NCBI GenBank assembly: GCA_043742865.1
Contig: JAYTXR010000125.1
Location: forward strand, 1-8,027
Length of the DNA stretch: 8,027 nucleotides
Reading direction: 5' to 3'
Source: PALSA-911 sp043742865
Lineage (GTDB): Bacteria; Pseudomonadota; Alphaproteobacteria; Acetobacterales; Acetobacteraceae
The notes under the pieces are model-generated. The model did no database searches. It worked only from the letters and a program-made list of their open reading frames with translations, and was not told where the DNA came from. Below are positions 1 through 6,366 of the stretch, piece by piece. Both the position numbers and the translations under genes were made by a program. Within the stretch, counting starts at the first letter, position 1; the number at the start of each line of letters is the position of its first letter.

Positions 1-45
1 CTTAGCACCAACCGATTTGAGTAGTGGCGCTGATTCCGCACAACA

Positions 46-1989
46 TCAAGTGAGGCCTCGGTCGCGGCGCGCCAGATCAGGCGGCGTGGCCTCCGCGGCC
101 AGGCGGGCAACCGCTTCCTCCAGGCCGATCACCTCCTGGGCATCCCCGCCCAGTCGGCGCAAGGCAACGGTACGGTTCTCCGCCTCCTTGCGCCCGACAA
201 CGGCCAGCACAGGAACATGCGCCAGGCTGTGTTCGCGCACCTTGGCGTTGATCTTCTGGTTGGTCAGATCGGTCCGCACCTGCATTCCCGCCGCGCGCAG
301 CGCCGCGGCCACTTCCTGCGCATACGCATCGGCGTCGGACACAATGGTCGCCACCACCACCTGCACCGGCGCCAGCCAGAGCGGGAAGCGGCCGGCATAT
401 TGTTCGATCAGGATACCGAGGAAGCGTTCGAAGCTGCCCAGGATCGCCCGATGCAGCATGACCGGGCGATGGCGCGCGCCGTCCTCGCCGACATATTCGG
501 CATCCAGCCGCTCGGGCAGCACGAAATCCACCTGCAGCGTGCCGCATTGCCAGTCCCGCCCGATCGCGTCGCGCAGCACGAATTCCAGTTTCGGTCCATA
601 GAACGCCCCCTCGCCGGGGTTCAGTTCGTACTCCACCCCCGCCGTGGCGCAGGCTTCGCGCAAAGCGGCTTCGGCGCGGTCCCAGACTTCATCCTCGCCG
701 GCCCGCACCGCGGGACGGTCGGAAAATTTGATGCGGAACTCGGAGAATCCAAAGTCGCGATAAATCGACGACAGCAGATCGACGAATTTAGCGGTCTCCG
801 GGGCGATCTGCGCCTCGGTGCAGAAGATATGCGCGTCATCCTGGGTGAAGGCGCGAACCCGCATGATGCCGTGCAGCGCGCCGGACGGCTCGTAGCGGTG
901 GCAGGCGCCGAACTCGGCCATGCGCAGCGGCAGCTCGCGGTAGGATCGCAGGCCCTGGCGGAAGATCAGCACATGGCAGGGACAGTTCATCGGCTTCAGC
1001 GCCAGCTGCTTGTCCTCATCCTCCACCGAAGCGACGAACATGTGCTCGCGGAACTTCTCCCAATGGCCGGATTGCTCCCACAGCGAACGGTCGAGCAACT
1101 GGGGGCTGCGGACCTCCTGGTAGCCGGCCGCATCGAGGCGGCGGCGCATATAATCCTCGGTGACGCGGTACAGCCTCCAGCCCTTGGGGTGCCAGAACAC
1201 ACTGCCGGCCGCTTCCTCCTGCAAATGGAACAGCCCCATATCGCGGCCGATGCGCCGATGGTCGCGCCGCTCGGCCTCCTCCAGCCGGTGTAGATAGGCG
1301 TCGAGCTCCTTCTGGTCGCGCCAGGCGGTGCCGTAGATGCGCGACAGCATCGCGTTGCGGTGATCGCCGCGCCAATAGGCGCCGGCCGCCTTCATCAGCT
1401 TGAACGCCGTGCCGATATCGCCGGTATTACGCATATGCGGCCCGCGGCAGAGGTCGATCCAGTCGCCCTGTTTGTACAGAGTGATGGTTTCGCTGGTCGG
1501 CAGATCCTGGATCAGCTGCGCCTTGTATTTTTCCCCCTTGGCCTGGAAAAACGCGATGGCGTCCTCGCGGTCCTTCACCTGGCGCTCGAACGGCGCCGCA
1601 CGGGCGACGATTTTCCGCATTTCCGCCTCGATGGCGGCGAAATCCTCGGGGGTGAACGGCTCGTTGCGGGCGAAATCGTAGTAGAAGCCATTTTCGATCG
1701 ACGGGCCGATGGTGACCTGGGTGCCCGGATACAGCGCCTGCACGGCCTCCGCGAGCACATGGGCGCAGTCGTGGCGGATCATCTCCAGCGCATCGGGGTC
1801 GCGCCGGGTGATAAACATCACCGCGGCGTCCGAGCCGATCTCGGTGCCCAGATCGACGATCCTGCCATCCAGCTTCATCGCCAGCGCCGCGCGAGCGAGG
1901 CCGGGGCCGATGGCGGCAGCGAGGTCAGTGCCCGTCACCGGCCCGTCGAAACGGCGGATGGAACCGTCGGGCAGGGTGATGGCGGGCAT
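46..1989 (-). CDS. thrS: Threonyl-tRNA synthetase (class II)
   Basis: Charges tRNA(Thr) with threonine in the cytoplasm and edits mischarged serine. The product is 647 residues, close to the 642 of E. coli ThrS, so it is full length. An N-terminal TGS domain spans about residues 1-62. The editing domain follows, with HDCAH at 73-77 and the partner Cys181/His185 in DLCRGPH; these match E. coli H73, H77, C182 and H186. The class II catalytic core (about 245-535) carries the expected zinc ligands Cys336 (in KPMNCPCH), His387 (in FTQDDAH) and His513 (in MLHRAILGS). The C-terminal anticodon-binding domain begins around 540. The ATG at 1989 is chosen because the TGS domain starts directly there and GGAGAC (complement of 1996-2001) lies just upstream. 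The open frame runs on to 2574, but that part is antisense to the glycosyltransferase and has no family content. Residue 338 is Cys where E. coli has Gly. It lies 68 bases downstream of the glycosyltransferase stop. Confidence 0.98.
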   Translation of the reverse strand: MPAITLPDGSIRRFDGPVTGTDLAAAIGPGLARAALAMKLDGRIVDLGTEIGSDAAVMFITRRDPDALEMIRHDCAHVLAEAVQALYPGTQVTIGPSIENGFYYDFARNEPFTPEDFAAIEAEMRKIVARAAPFERQVKDREDAIAFFQAKGEKYKAQLIQDLPTSETITLYKQGDWIDLCRGPHMRNTGDIGTAFKLMKAAGAYWRGDHRNAMLSRIYGTAWRDQKELDAYLHRLEEAERRDHRRIGRDMGLFHLQEEAAGSVFWHPKGWRLYRVTEDYMRRRLDAAGYQEVRSPQLLDRSLWEQSGHWEKFREHMFVASVEDEDKQLALKPMNCPCHVLIFRQGLRSYRELPLRMAEFGACHRYEPSGALHGIMRVRAFTQDDAHIFCTEAQIAPETAKFVDLLSSIYRDFGFSEFRIKFSDRPAVRAGEDEVWDRAEAALREACATAGVEYELNPGEGAFYGPKLEFVLRDAIGRDWQCGTLQVDFVLPERLDAEYVGEDGARHRPVMLHRAILGSFERFLGILIEQYAGRFPLWLAPVQVVVATIVSDADAYAQEVAAALRAAGMQVRTDLTNQKINAKVREHSLAHVPVLAVVGRKEAENRTVALRRLGGDAQEVIGLEEAVARLAAEATPPDLARRDRGLT

Positions 1990-2022
1990 AGTTGCGTCTC
2001 CGGCAGAGAAAATGGGGACCCG

Positions 2023-2051
2023 TCTATGGCCTCGCGGCGATTTCGGTGCAA
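2023..2051 (-). promoter_or_regulatory. Candidate sigma-70-type promoter for thrS
   Basis: On the minus strand, TTGCAC (complement of 2046-2051) is followed after 17 bases by CATAGA (complement of 2023-2028). This would start transcription around 2016 and give a leader of under 30 nt before the thrS ATG. Each hexamer matches the consensus at only about half its positions, but the spacing is ideal and the site falls inside the 68-base gap. No T-box, leader peptide or long leader is visible in the gap. thrS could equally be read through from the glycosyltransferase gene. Confidence 0.3.
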
Positions 2052-2057
2052 GCGCGG

Positions 2058-3209
2058 TTACGTCTGGCCTGCCAGCAATTCCTCGTACACATCCAGCGTC
2101 GCCTCCTGCATCGCCTGCTTGGTGTAGCTGCGCAGCACCGAGGCACGGGCGGCGGCTTCGATCGTCCGGCGGTCCGCGTCCGCCAGGGTCAACGCATGAT
2201 CGATGGCCGCCGCGAGCGCGTCCACATCTCCGGCCGGGACGCGCCAGCCGGTCACGCCGTGCTCCACCGTCTCGACCGGGCCGCCGAGATCGGCCGCGAT
2301 CACCAGCCGCGCCATGGCCTGCGCCTCGATCACCACGCGCCCGAACGCCTCCGGCGCCGTGGAGGCGTGGATCACCACGTCCGCCAGCATCAGCGCCGCC
2401 GGCATGTCGTCGCCGTTGCCGACCAGGCGCACCCGGTCGGCGATGCCGAGCCGCTCGGCCTGGCGGATCAGCCGCGCGGTGATCCGCCTGGCGCCGCCGC
2501 CGACCAGCACACAGCAGACATCCGTGCGGGCCATCCGCACGATCGCCTCCAGCAGCACCGACTGGCCTTTCCATTGTCGCAGCCGACCCGCCAGCAGCAC
2601 GGTCGGCATGCCGTCCGCCAGTCGCCAGGATTTCGCCAGCCGCGCCAGCCGGTCCGCCGACACGGCTTCGGGATCGAAAATGGTGGTATCAACGCCGCGG
2701 GGGATGACCCGGATGCGCGCGGGATCGGTGCCATGGCGAAGCTGGATCAATCCGGCGATGAACCGGCTGGCGGCGATCACCCGCTCGCCGGCCGCCATCA
2801 CCGAATTATAGCGCCGCTTGAACGGCAGGTTCTCGGCATAGGTGCCGTGATGGGTGGTCATGAAATGCGTGCCGGTGCGCCGGCAGGCAATCTTGGCAGA
2901 CCAGGCCGGCCCGCGCGAACGGGCATGCACGATCGCCACATGCTCGGTGCGGATCAGCGCCGCCAGTCTCGCGGCATTGCGCCAGATGCGCCAGGGGTTC
3001 CTGGTGTCGAGCGGCAGGATGATGTGGCGCCCGCCGGCACGCCGGATCGCGGGTTCCTGGGGTCCGCCGGCGCTGGCCACCAGGGCGATGCCGCCGGCGC
3101 CGGCGATCGCCTCGGTCATCTCCACGGTGCCGCGCTCGACCCCTCCGGTGCCCAGCGCCGGCAGGACCTGCAGGACCACGGGCGGGGGCGATTCTGGTTC
3201 ATTCGTCAT
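2058..3209 (-). CDS. GT4-family (GT-B fold) glycosyltransferase
   Basis: Predicted to move a sugar from a nucleotide-activated donor onto a glycan or lipid-linked acceptor at the cytoplasmic face of the membrane; LPS core or another surface glycan is the likeliest target, by inference. The product is 383 residues, typical for the family. The N-terminal Rossmann half opens with LQVLPALGTGGVERG (13-27), the glycine-rich acceptor-side loop. HHGTY is at 120-124 and IPRGVD at 169-174, where the C-terminal half begins. LAGRLRQWKGQ (206-216) is the usual donor-side signature, and EAFGRVVIE (287-295) is the E-x7-E motif of retaining GT4 enzymes. There is no signal peptide or membrane helix. The ATG at 3209 is preferred over an in-frame TTG at 3242, although neither has a strong Shine-Dalgarno sequence. 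The acceptor and donor sugar cannot be read from sequence. Confidence 0.9.
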   Translation of the reverse strand: MTNEPESPPPVVLQVLPALGTGGVERGTVEMTEAIAGAGGIALVASAGGPQEPAIRRAGGRHIILPLDTRNPWRIWRNAARLAALIRTEHVAIVHARSRGPAWSAKIACRRTGTHFMTTHHGTYAENLPFKRRYNSVMAAGERVIAASRFIAGLIQLRHGTDPARIRVIPRGVDTTIFDPEAVSADRLARLAKSWRLADGMPTVLLAGRLRQWKGQSVLLEAIVRMARTDVCCVLVGGGARRITARLIRQAERLGIADRVRLVGNGDDMPAALMLADVVIHASTAPEAFGRVVIEAQAMARLVIAADLGGPVETVEHGVTGWRVPAGDVDALAAAIDHALTLADADRRTIEAAARASVLRSYTKQAMQEATLDVYEELLAGQT

Positions 3210-3271
3210 CGTCGCGGCTATATCACGTGGGCGCGCAATCAAGTGGGGCGCAAAAGTCAGGAGAGGGTGGG
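3210..3271. promoter_or_regulatory. Divergent intergenic region, glycosyltransferase / hydrolase
   Basis: This 62-base gap separates two genes read outward, so it probably holds the promoter of at least one of them. It contains a relatively AT-rich TATATC at 3219-3224 and a CACGTG palindrome at 3224-3229. No properly spaced -35/-10 pair is convincing on either strand. The clearest element is AGGAGAGGG at 3259-3267, a strong Shine-Dalgarno sequence for the hydrolase ATG at 3272. It selects that start over an in-frame GTG at 3227. Confidence 0.4.
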
Positions 3272-4027
3272 ATGGACAGCAATTTCCGGCTGGATCGCGG
3301 GGATGGCGTGGAACTGGCCGGGACCATGCTGCCCGGAAAGGGACCGACCCTCGTCTTCCTGCCGGGGTTCAACAGCGACATGAACGGGTCCAAAGCGCTG
3401 GACCTGGCGGAATTCTGCGCCGAACAGGGCCAGGCGTTGCTGCGCTTCGACTATTCCGGCCACGGCCAGAGCGGCGGGCGGTTCGAGGACGGCACGATCG
3501 GGCGCTGGACCGCGGATGCGCTGGCGGTGATCGACCGGCTGACGACCGGCAAAATCCTGCTGGTGGGCTCCTCGATGGGCGGCTGGATCGCGCTGCTGGC
3601 GGCGCTGGCGCGGCCGGCGCGCATGGCCGGCCTGGTCGGCATCGCCGCGGCGCCGGATTTCACCGAACGGCTGATGTGGGAGGCGATGAGCCCGGCGGAA
3701 CGCGCCACGCTGCAACGCAGCGGCGTGCTGTTGGTGCCGAGCCAGTACGGCGAGCCCTATCCGGTGACGCTGCGGCTGATCGAGGAGGGGCGCGAGCATT
3801 TGCTGCTGCAGGCACCGATCCTGCTCGATTGCCCGGTCCGGCTGCTGCACGGCCAGCAGGACCCGGATGTGCCCTGGGAGCTGTCGCTGCGCCTGGCCGC
3901 CGCGATCAGCGGCGCCGATGTGCAGGTGACGCTGGTAAAAGATGGAGACCACCGGCTGTCGCAGCCGGAGGATCTGGCGCTGCTACGCCGGACCCTGGCC
4001 CCGCTCCTCGGCCAGGATGGCCGGTAG
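3272..4027 (+). CDS. Alpha/beta hydrolase, ABHD10-like
   Basis: A serine hydrolase of the alpha/beta fold, 251 residues, cytoplasmic, with no signal peptide. FLPGFNSDMNGSKA (29-42) is the oxyanion-hole region. RFDYSGHGQSGG (58-69) follows, then the nucleophile elbow GSSMG (99-103) with Ser101. The acid is probably Asp197 in LLHGQQDPDVPW, and the base is His227 in KDGDHRLS. The FDYSGHG, GSSMGGW, DVPW and GDHRLS blocks, with the overall length, resemble mammalian mitochondrial ABHD10, which acts on S-acylated protein and acyl-glucuronide esters. A small thioesterase or esterase role is therefore plausible, but the bacterial substrate is unknown. The start is the ATG after AGGAGAGGG. Its last 45 bases overlap the oppositely oriented Rossmann gene. 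Confidence 0.93.
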   Translation: MDSNFRLDRGDGVELAGTMLPGKGPTLVFLPGFNSDMNGSKALDLAEFCAEQGQALLRFDYSGHGQSGGRFEDGTIGRWTADALAVIDRLTTGKILLVGSSMGGWIALLAALARPARMAGLVGIAAAPDFTERLMWEAMSPAERATLQRSGVLLVPSQYGEPYPVTLRLIEEGREHLLLQAPILLDCPVRLLHGQQDPDVPWELSLRLAAAISGADVQVTLVKDGDHRLSQPEDLALLRRTLAPLLGQDGR

Positions 4028-4861
4028 CCCTTCGCGGTAGCTGGGATACAGCCACTCGATCCCGAGCATCGCGCGGGTCTTGGCGCTGGCGACCCGACGA
4101 TTTTCAGACCAGAAGCTGCGCGCCATCGGGCTCATGCGCTCCCATGCCTGGGCAAACAATATCGCCTCCGGCGGATCGACGCCCAGCAGCCGGGCCGCCG
4201 CCTCGATCACCGCCGCGCTTTCGGCCGGTTCGTCATCGACCAGGTTCAGGATGCGTATCCCCGGCGCCTTGTCCTGCATCATCGCGGCGAGCACAGCGCG
4301 GGCGATGTCGGTGCGGTGAATGCGGCCGAAGGCGTGGCCCGGCTTGATCGTCCGACGCGCGATGCCGGCGCGGACATCGTCCAGCACCGAGCGGCCGGGG
4401 CCGTAGATGCCGCCGACGCGAAAAATATCCACCGCCCGGCCGGATGAAAAACCGGCCCACAGCGCCTCGGCGTCGATCCGCCGCTGCGTGCGTGCCGAGG
4501 CCGGGGCCGGCGGGCTGTCCTCATCCACCCAGCCGCCGCCGCGGTCGCCATAAACTCCGGTGGTGGACAGATAGCCGATCCAGCGCAGGCCGGAGCCCGC
4601 GCCGATCGCCTCGCGATGGCGGGCCAGCACAGGATCGCCGGTCGTCTCGGGGCCCGCGGTCACCAGCAGATGGCTGGCGGCGGCGATTGCCGGTCCAGCA
4701 TCGTCGAAACCGATGATCGCCACGCCGTCCGGCCCCCGCCGGCCGGCCGGGGCGCGGGCGGTGCCGACTACCGCGAACCCCGCCGCCCGGGCGGCAGCGG
4801 CGATGGCGGTCCCGGTGTAGCCGAGGCCGCAGACGACCAGATGCGGTGTGGCGTTCTTCAT
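3983..4861 (-). CDS. Atypical SDR / NAD(P)-dependent epimerase-like protein (YeeZ-like)
   Basis: A 292-residue extended-SDR-like protein, probably a cytoplasmic NAD(P)-dependent oxidoreductase or epimerase of unknown substrate. The dinucleotide-binding loop is CGLGYTG (11-17) after a hydrophobic first strand. STTGVYGD (99-106) is at the usual active-site serine/threonine strand. FRVGGIYGPGR is at 147-157, HRTDIAR at 182-188, and NRRV (254-257) near the C-terminal substrate cap is typical of the YeeZ-like group. The Tyr-x-x-x-Lys catalytic pair is not at its normal place; the helix there reads ARTQRRIDAE (123-132). The enzyme may therefore work by a changed mechanism or only bind a nucleotide. 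The ATG at 4861 starts directly at the Rossmann strand and has AGAGGGC just before it. Its 3' end converges into the hydrolase gene. Confidence 0.88.
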   Translation of the reverse strand: MKNATPHLVVCGLGYTGTAIAAAARAAGFAVVGTARAPAGRRGPDGVAIIGFDDAGPAIAAASHLLVTAGPETTGDPVLARHREAIGAGSGLRWIGYLSTTGVYGDRGGGWVDEDSPPAPASARTQRRIDAEALWAGFSSGRAVDIFRVGGIYGPGRSVLDDVRAGIARRTIKPGHAFGRIHRTDIARAVLAAMMQDKAPGIRILNLVDDEPAESAAVIEAAARLLGVDPPEAILFAQAWERMSPMARSFWSENRRVASAKTRAMLGIEWLYPSYREGLPAILAEERGQGPA

Positions 4862-4903
4862 GCCCTCTGTTTGCCCGACGCCGGCGCAAAAGAGTAGGGT
4901 GCG

Positions 4904-4931
4904 ATCTTATGAACAAGCTTATCGCGGTCAT
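4904..4931 (-). promoter_or_regulatory. Candidate promoter for the Rossmann (YeeZ-like) gene
   Basis: On the minus strand, ATGACC (complement of 4926-4931), a 16-base spacer and TAAGAT (complement of 4904-4909) give a weak sigma-70-like arrangement. Transcription would start near 4897, about 36 nt before the ATG at 4861. The -35 box lies inside the first codons of the divergent TPR gene, as would be needed in a gap of only 47 bases. This rests on sequence likeness alone. Confidence 0.22.
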
Positions 4932-5757
4932 CGGCGGGGCGGCATTCCTGTTCGCCGTCCTGTGGGGGGCCTGGTGGTTTCTGACCGCGGGGCCGGACCG
5001 CCGCAACGACGCCATCGCGGTCGATGAGACGGCGCTGCCACCGCTGCCGCTGCCCCCGGTGCCGCCCCGGGTGGCCGCCGGCCCGGATTACGAGCACTGT
5101 CTGGAAATGATCGACGCCGACCCGGCGGGGGCGAATAATTTCGCCGATGCCTGGGAAGCCACCGGCGGCGGCGAGGGCGCGCTGCATTGCCAGGCGCTGG
5201 CGCAGATCGCGCTCGGTGATCCCGAGACCGGCGCGGGGATGCTGGACGACCTCGCCAGACGATCGAAGGCCCCGCCGCTGGCGCGCGCGTCGGTTTATGG
5301 CCAGGCGGTGCAGGCCTGGCTGATGACCGACCAGCCGGACCGTGCCTATGACGCCGCGACCGCGGCCCTGGCGCTCAGCCCAAACGATCCTGACCTGCTG
5401 ATCGACCGTTCGGTCGCCGCGGCGACCATGGAGCGCTATCTGGATGCCATCGACGATCTGGACCGCGCCCTGCAGCTCGATCCCCGGCGCTTCGACGCGC
5501 TGGTGCTGCGCGCCGCCGCATGGCGTCAGGAAGGCCGGCTGGACCGCGCCAAGGACGATGTTGACCGCGCCTTGTCGGTTAATCCCAACTACTCCGAGGC
5601 GCTGTTGGAGCGGGGCATCCTGCGCCAGCGCATCGGCGACGGCGACGGCGCGCGGGCGGATTGGGAGCACGCGATCGAACTCGACCCCGACAGCACCACC
5701 GCGGATTTGGCGCAGCAAAATCTGGCGTTGCTGGAGGCCGGCCCGGAACGGAAATAA
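4909..5757 (+). CDS. Membrane-anchored TPR-repeat protein
   Basis: A 282-residue protein with one N-terminal hydrophobic segment (about 4-26), so probably anchored in the inner membrane with the rest in the periplasm. It could instead be a secreted protein with an uncleaved or poorly defined signal. A proline-rich linker (about 43-54, with PPLPLPPVPP) follows. Next is a conserved-looking block with Cys64 (YEHCLEMIDADP) and Cys94 (ALHCQALAQIALGD), which might form a disulfide. From about residue 125 to 260 there are roughly four tetratricopeptide repeats, recognised by the spacing of A, Y/L and DP residues (LSPNDPD, LQLDPRR, LSVNPNY, IELDPDS). TPRs form protein-binding solenoids, so this is likely a scaffold or assembly factor; the partner is unknown. 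The ATG at 4909 is chosen because it begins the hydrophobic segment and AGGG (4896-4899) precedes it. Confidence 0.88.
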   Translation: MNKLIAVIGGAAFLFAVLWGAWWFLTAGPDRRNDAIAVDETALPPLPLPPVPPRVAAGPDYEHCLEMIDADPAGANNFADAWEATGGGEGALHCQALAQIALGDPETGAGMLDDLARRSKAPPLARASVYGQAVQAWLMTDQPDRAYDAATAALALSPNDPDLLIDRSVAAATMERYLDAIDDLDRALQLDPRRFDALVLRAAAWRQEGRLDRAKDDVDRALSVNPNYSEALLERGILRQRIGDGDGARADWEHAIELDPDSTTADLAQQNLALLEAGPERK

Positions 5758-5801
5758 GGCGCCACCGGCTGTTAACCCAAGCGTTTCCTGAATTCGTGAT
5801 T

Positions 5802-5836
5802 GGAGGTAGTCTCCGCCGGTAATTTTCGGTGGAGCG
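5802..5836 (+). promoter_or_regulatory. Leader hairpin sequestering the cupin ribosome binding site
   Basis: In the 85-base gap before the cupin gene, CTCCGCCG (5811-5818) pairs with CGGTGGAG (5827-5834) over eight consecutive positions, one of them a G-U wobble, around an 8-nt loop. The 3' arm contains GGAG (5831-5834), the Shine-Dalgarno sequence 8 bases before the ATG at 5843. Just upstream, GGAGG at 5802-5806 can pair through GGAG with the CTCC at 5811-5814, which would open the main stem. The two folds are mutually exclusive. It is not a terminator, since no U tract follows the stem. Function is inferred. Confidence 0.45.
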
Positions 5837-5842
5837 ACGATC

Positions 5843-6358
5843 ATGAGCCACACGCACGGTGCCGACGAGCCTCCCCATTCCCACGCGCCGCCGTCGGGCA
5901 CAGTGGACTGGCGCATCCATGGGGTGCGGGTGATCAAGGCCAACCAGCTGGACAGCAACACCGCGCAGACGCCGGGCATGAGCCGCGCCGCGGCGGTCAA
6001 CCTGGCCCGCGTCGGGGCACAGAAAATCTGGGCCGGCACGGTGAACATCCACGCCAACGCCAAGACCGGCGTGCACCACCATGGCGCGCTGGAAAGCGTG
6101 ATCTATGTGGTGCGCGGCAAGGCCCGGATGCGCTGGGGCGAGAGGCTGGAATTCGTCGCCGAAGCGGAGCCCGGCGATTTCATCTTCGTGCCGCCTTACG
6201 TGCCGCACCAGGAGATCAACGCCAGCACCGAAGAGATTCTGGAATGCGTTCTGGTGCGCAGTGACAACGAGGCCGTGGTGGTGAACCTGCCGAACATCGA
6301 GCCGGTGGAGAAGCCGGAAGCGGTGGCCTGGGTCGATCCGATCCATAAAGCTCCTTGA
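5843..6358 (+). CDS. Single-domain cupin protein
   Basis: A 171-residue protein with one RmlC-like beta-barrel cupin domain, probably a cytoplasmic metal-binding enzyme or small-molecule binder of unknown substrate. Motif 1 is GVHHHGALE (76-84) followed by RG at 91-92; His78, His80 and Glu84 are the expected metal ligands. Motif 2 is GDFIFVPPYVPHQEIN (111-126), with His122 as the fourth ligand. All four canonical ligands are present, so the site should bind a divalent metal. The N-terminus is rich in histidine (His3, His5, His12, His14), which is not part of the cupin fold. The ATG at 5843 follows GGAG at 5831-5834, buried in a leader hairpin. It lies 85 bases after the TPR gene on the same strand and may be co-transcribed with it. 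The stop is 8 bases from the end of the convergent dioxygenase gene. Confidence 0.9.
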   Translation: MSHTHGADEPPHSHAPPSGTVDWRIHGVRVIKANQLDSNTAQTPGMSRAAAVNLARVGAQKIWAGTVNIHANAKTGVHHHGALESVIYVVRGKARMRWGERLEFVAEAEPGDFIFVPPYVPHQEINASTEEILECVLVRSDNEAVVVNLPNIEPVEKPEAVAWVDPIHKAP

Positions 6359-6366
6359 ACATCGCC

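Noticed and set aside
4..31. Possible stem (4-10 with 25-31, G-U tolerant on the minus transcript) just after the thrS stop
   Set aside because: Seven pairs with a 14-nt loop, and the window ends before any U tract could be seen. It cannot be called a terminator or a leader of the next gene.
1990..2574. In-frame 195-codon upstream extension of the thrS reading frame
   Set aside because: It is antisense-frame sequence over the glycosyltransferase, with low-complexity Arg/Gly/Ala content. ThrS homology begins exactly at the ATG at 1989, which has its own ribosome binding site.
1992..3383. 463-codon open frame on the plus strand opposite the glycosyltransferase
   Set aside because: Such long antisense frames are expected in GC-rich genes. 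It has no recognisable domain, is rich in His/Arg/Gln, and the opposite strand encodes a clear GT4 enzyme.
4871..4889. TTGC ... GCAA imperfect inverted repeat in the divergent gap
   Set aside because: Only the outer four bases and one inner pair match, so it is no better than chance for an operator.
5745..5773. GGAAC ... GTT resembling a general-stress (EcfG-type) promoter before the cupin
   Set aside because: The spacing between the two elements is about 20 bases, longer than the usual 16-17, and GGAAC lies within the TPR coding end.
4858..6063. 401-codon open frame on the minus strand opposite the TPR and cupin genes
   Set aside because: It crosses two well-supported genes and their intergenic gap, and shows no family motifs.
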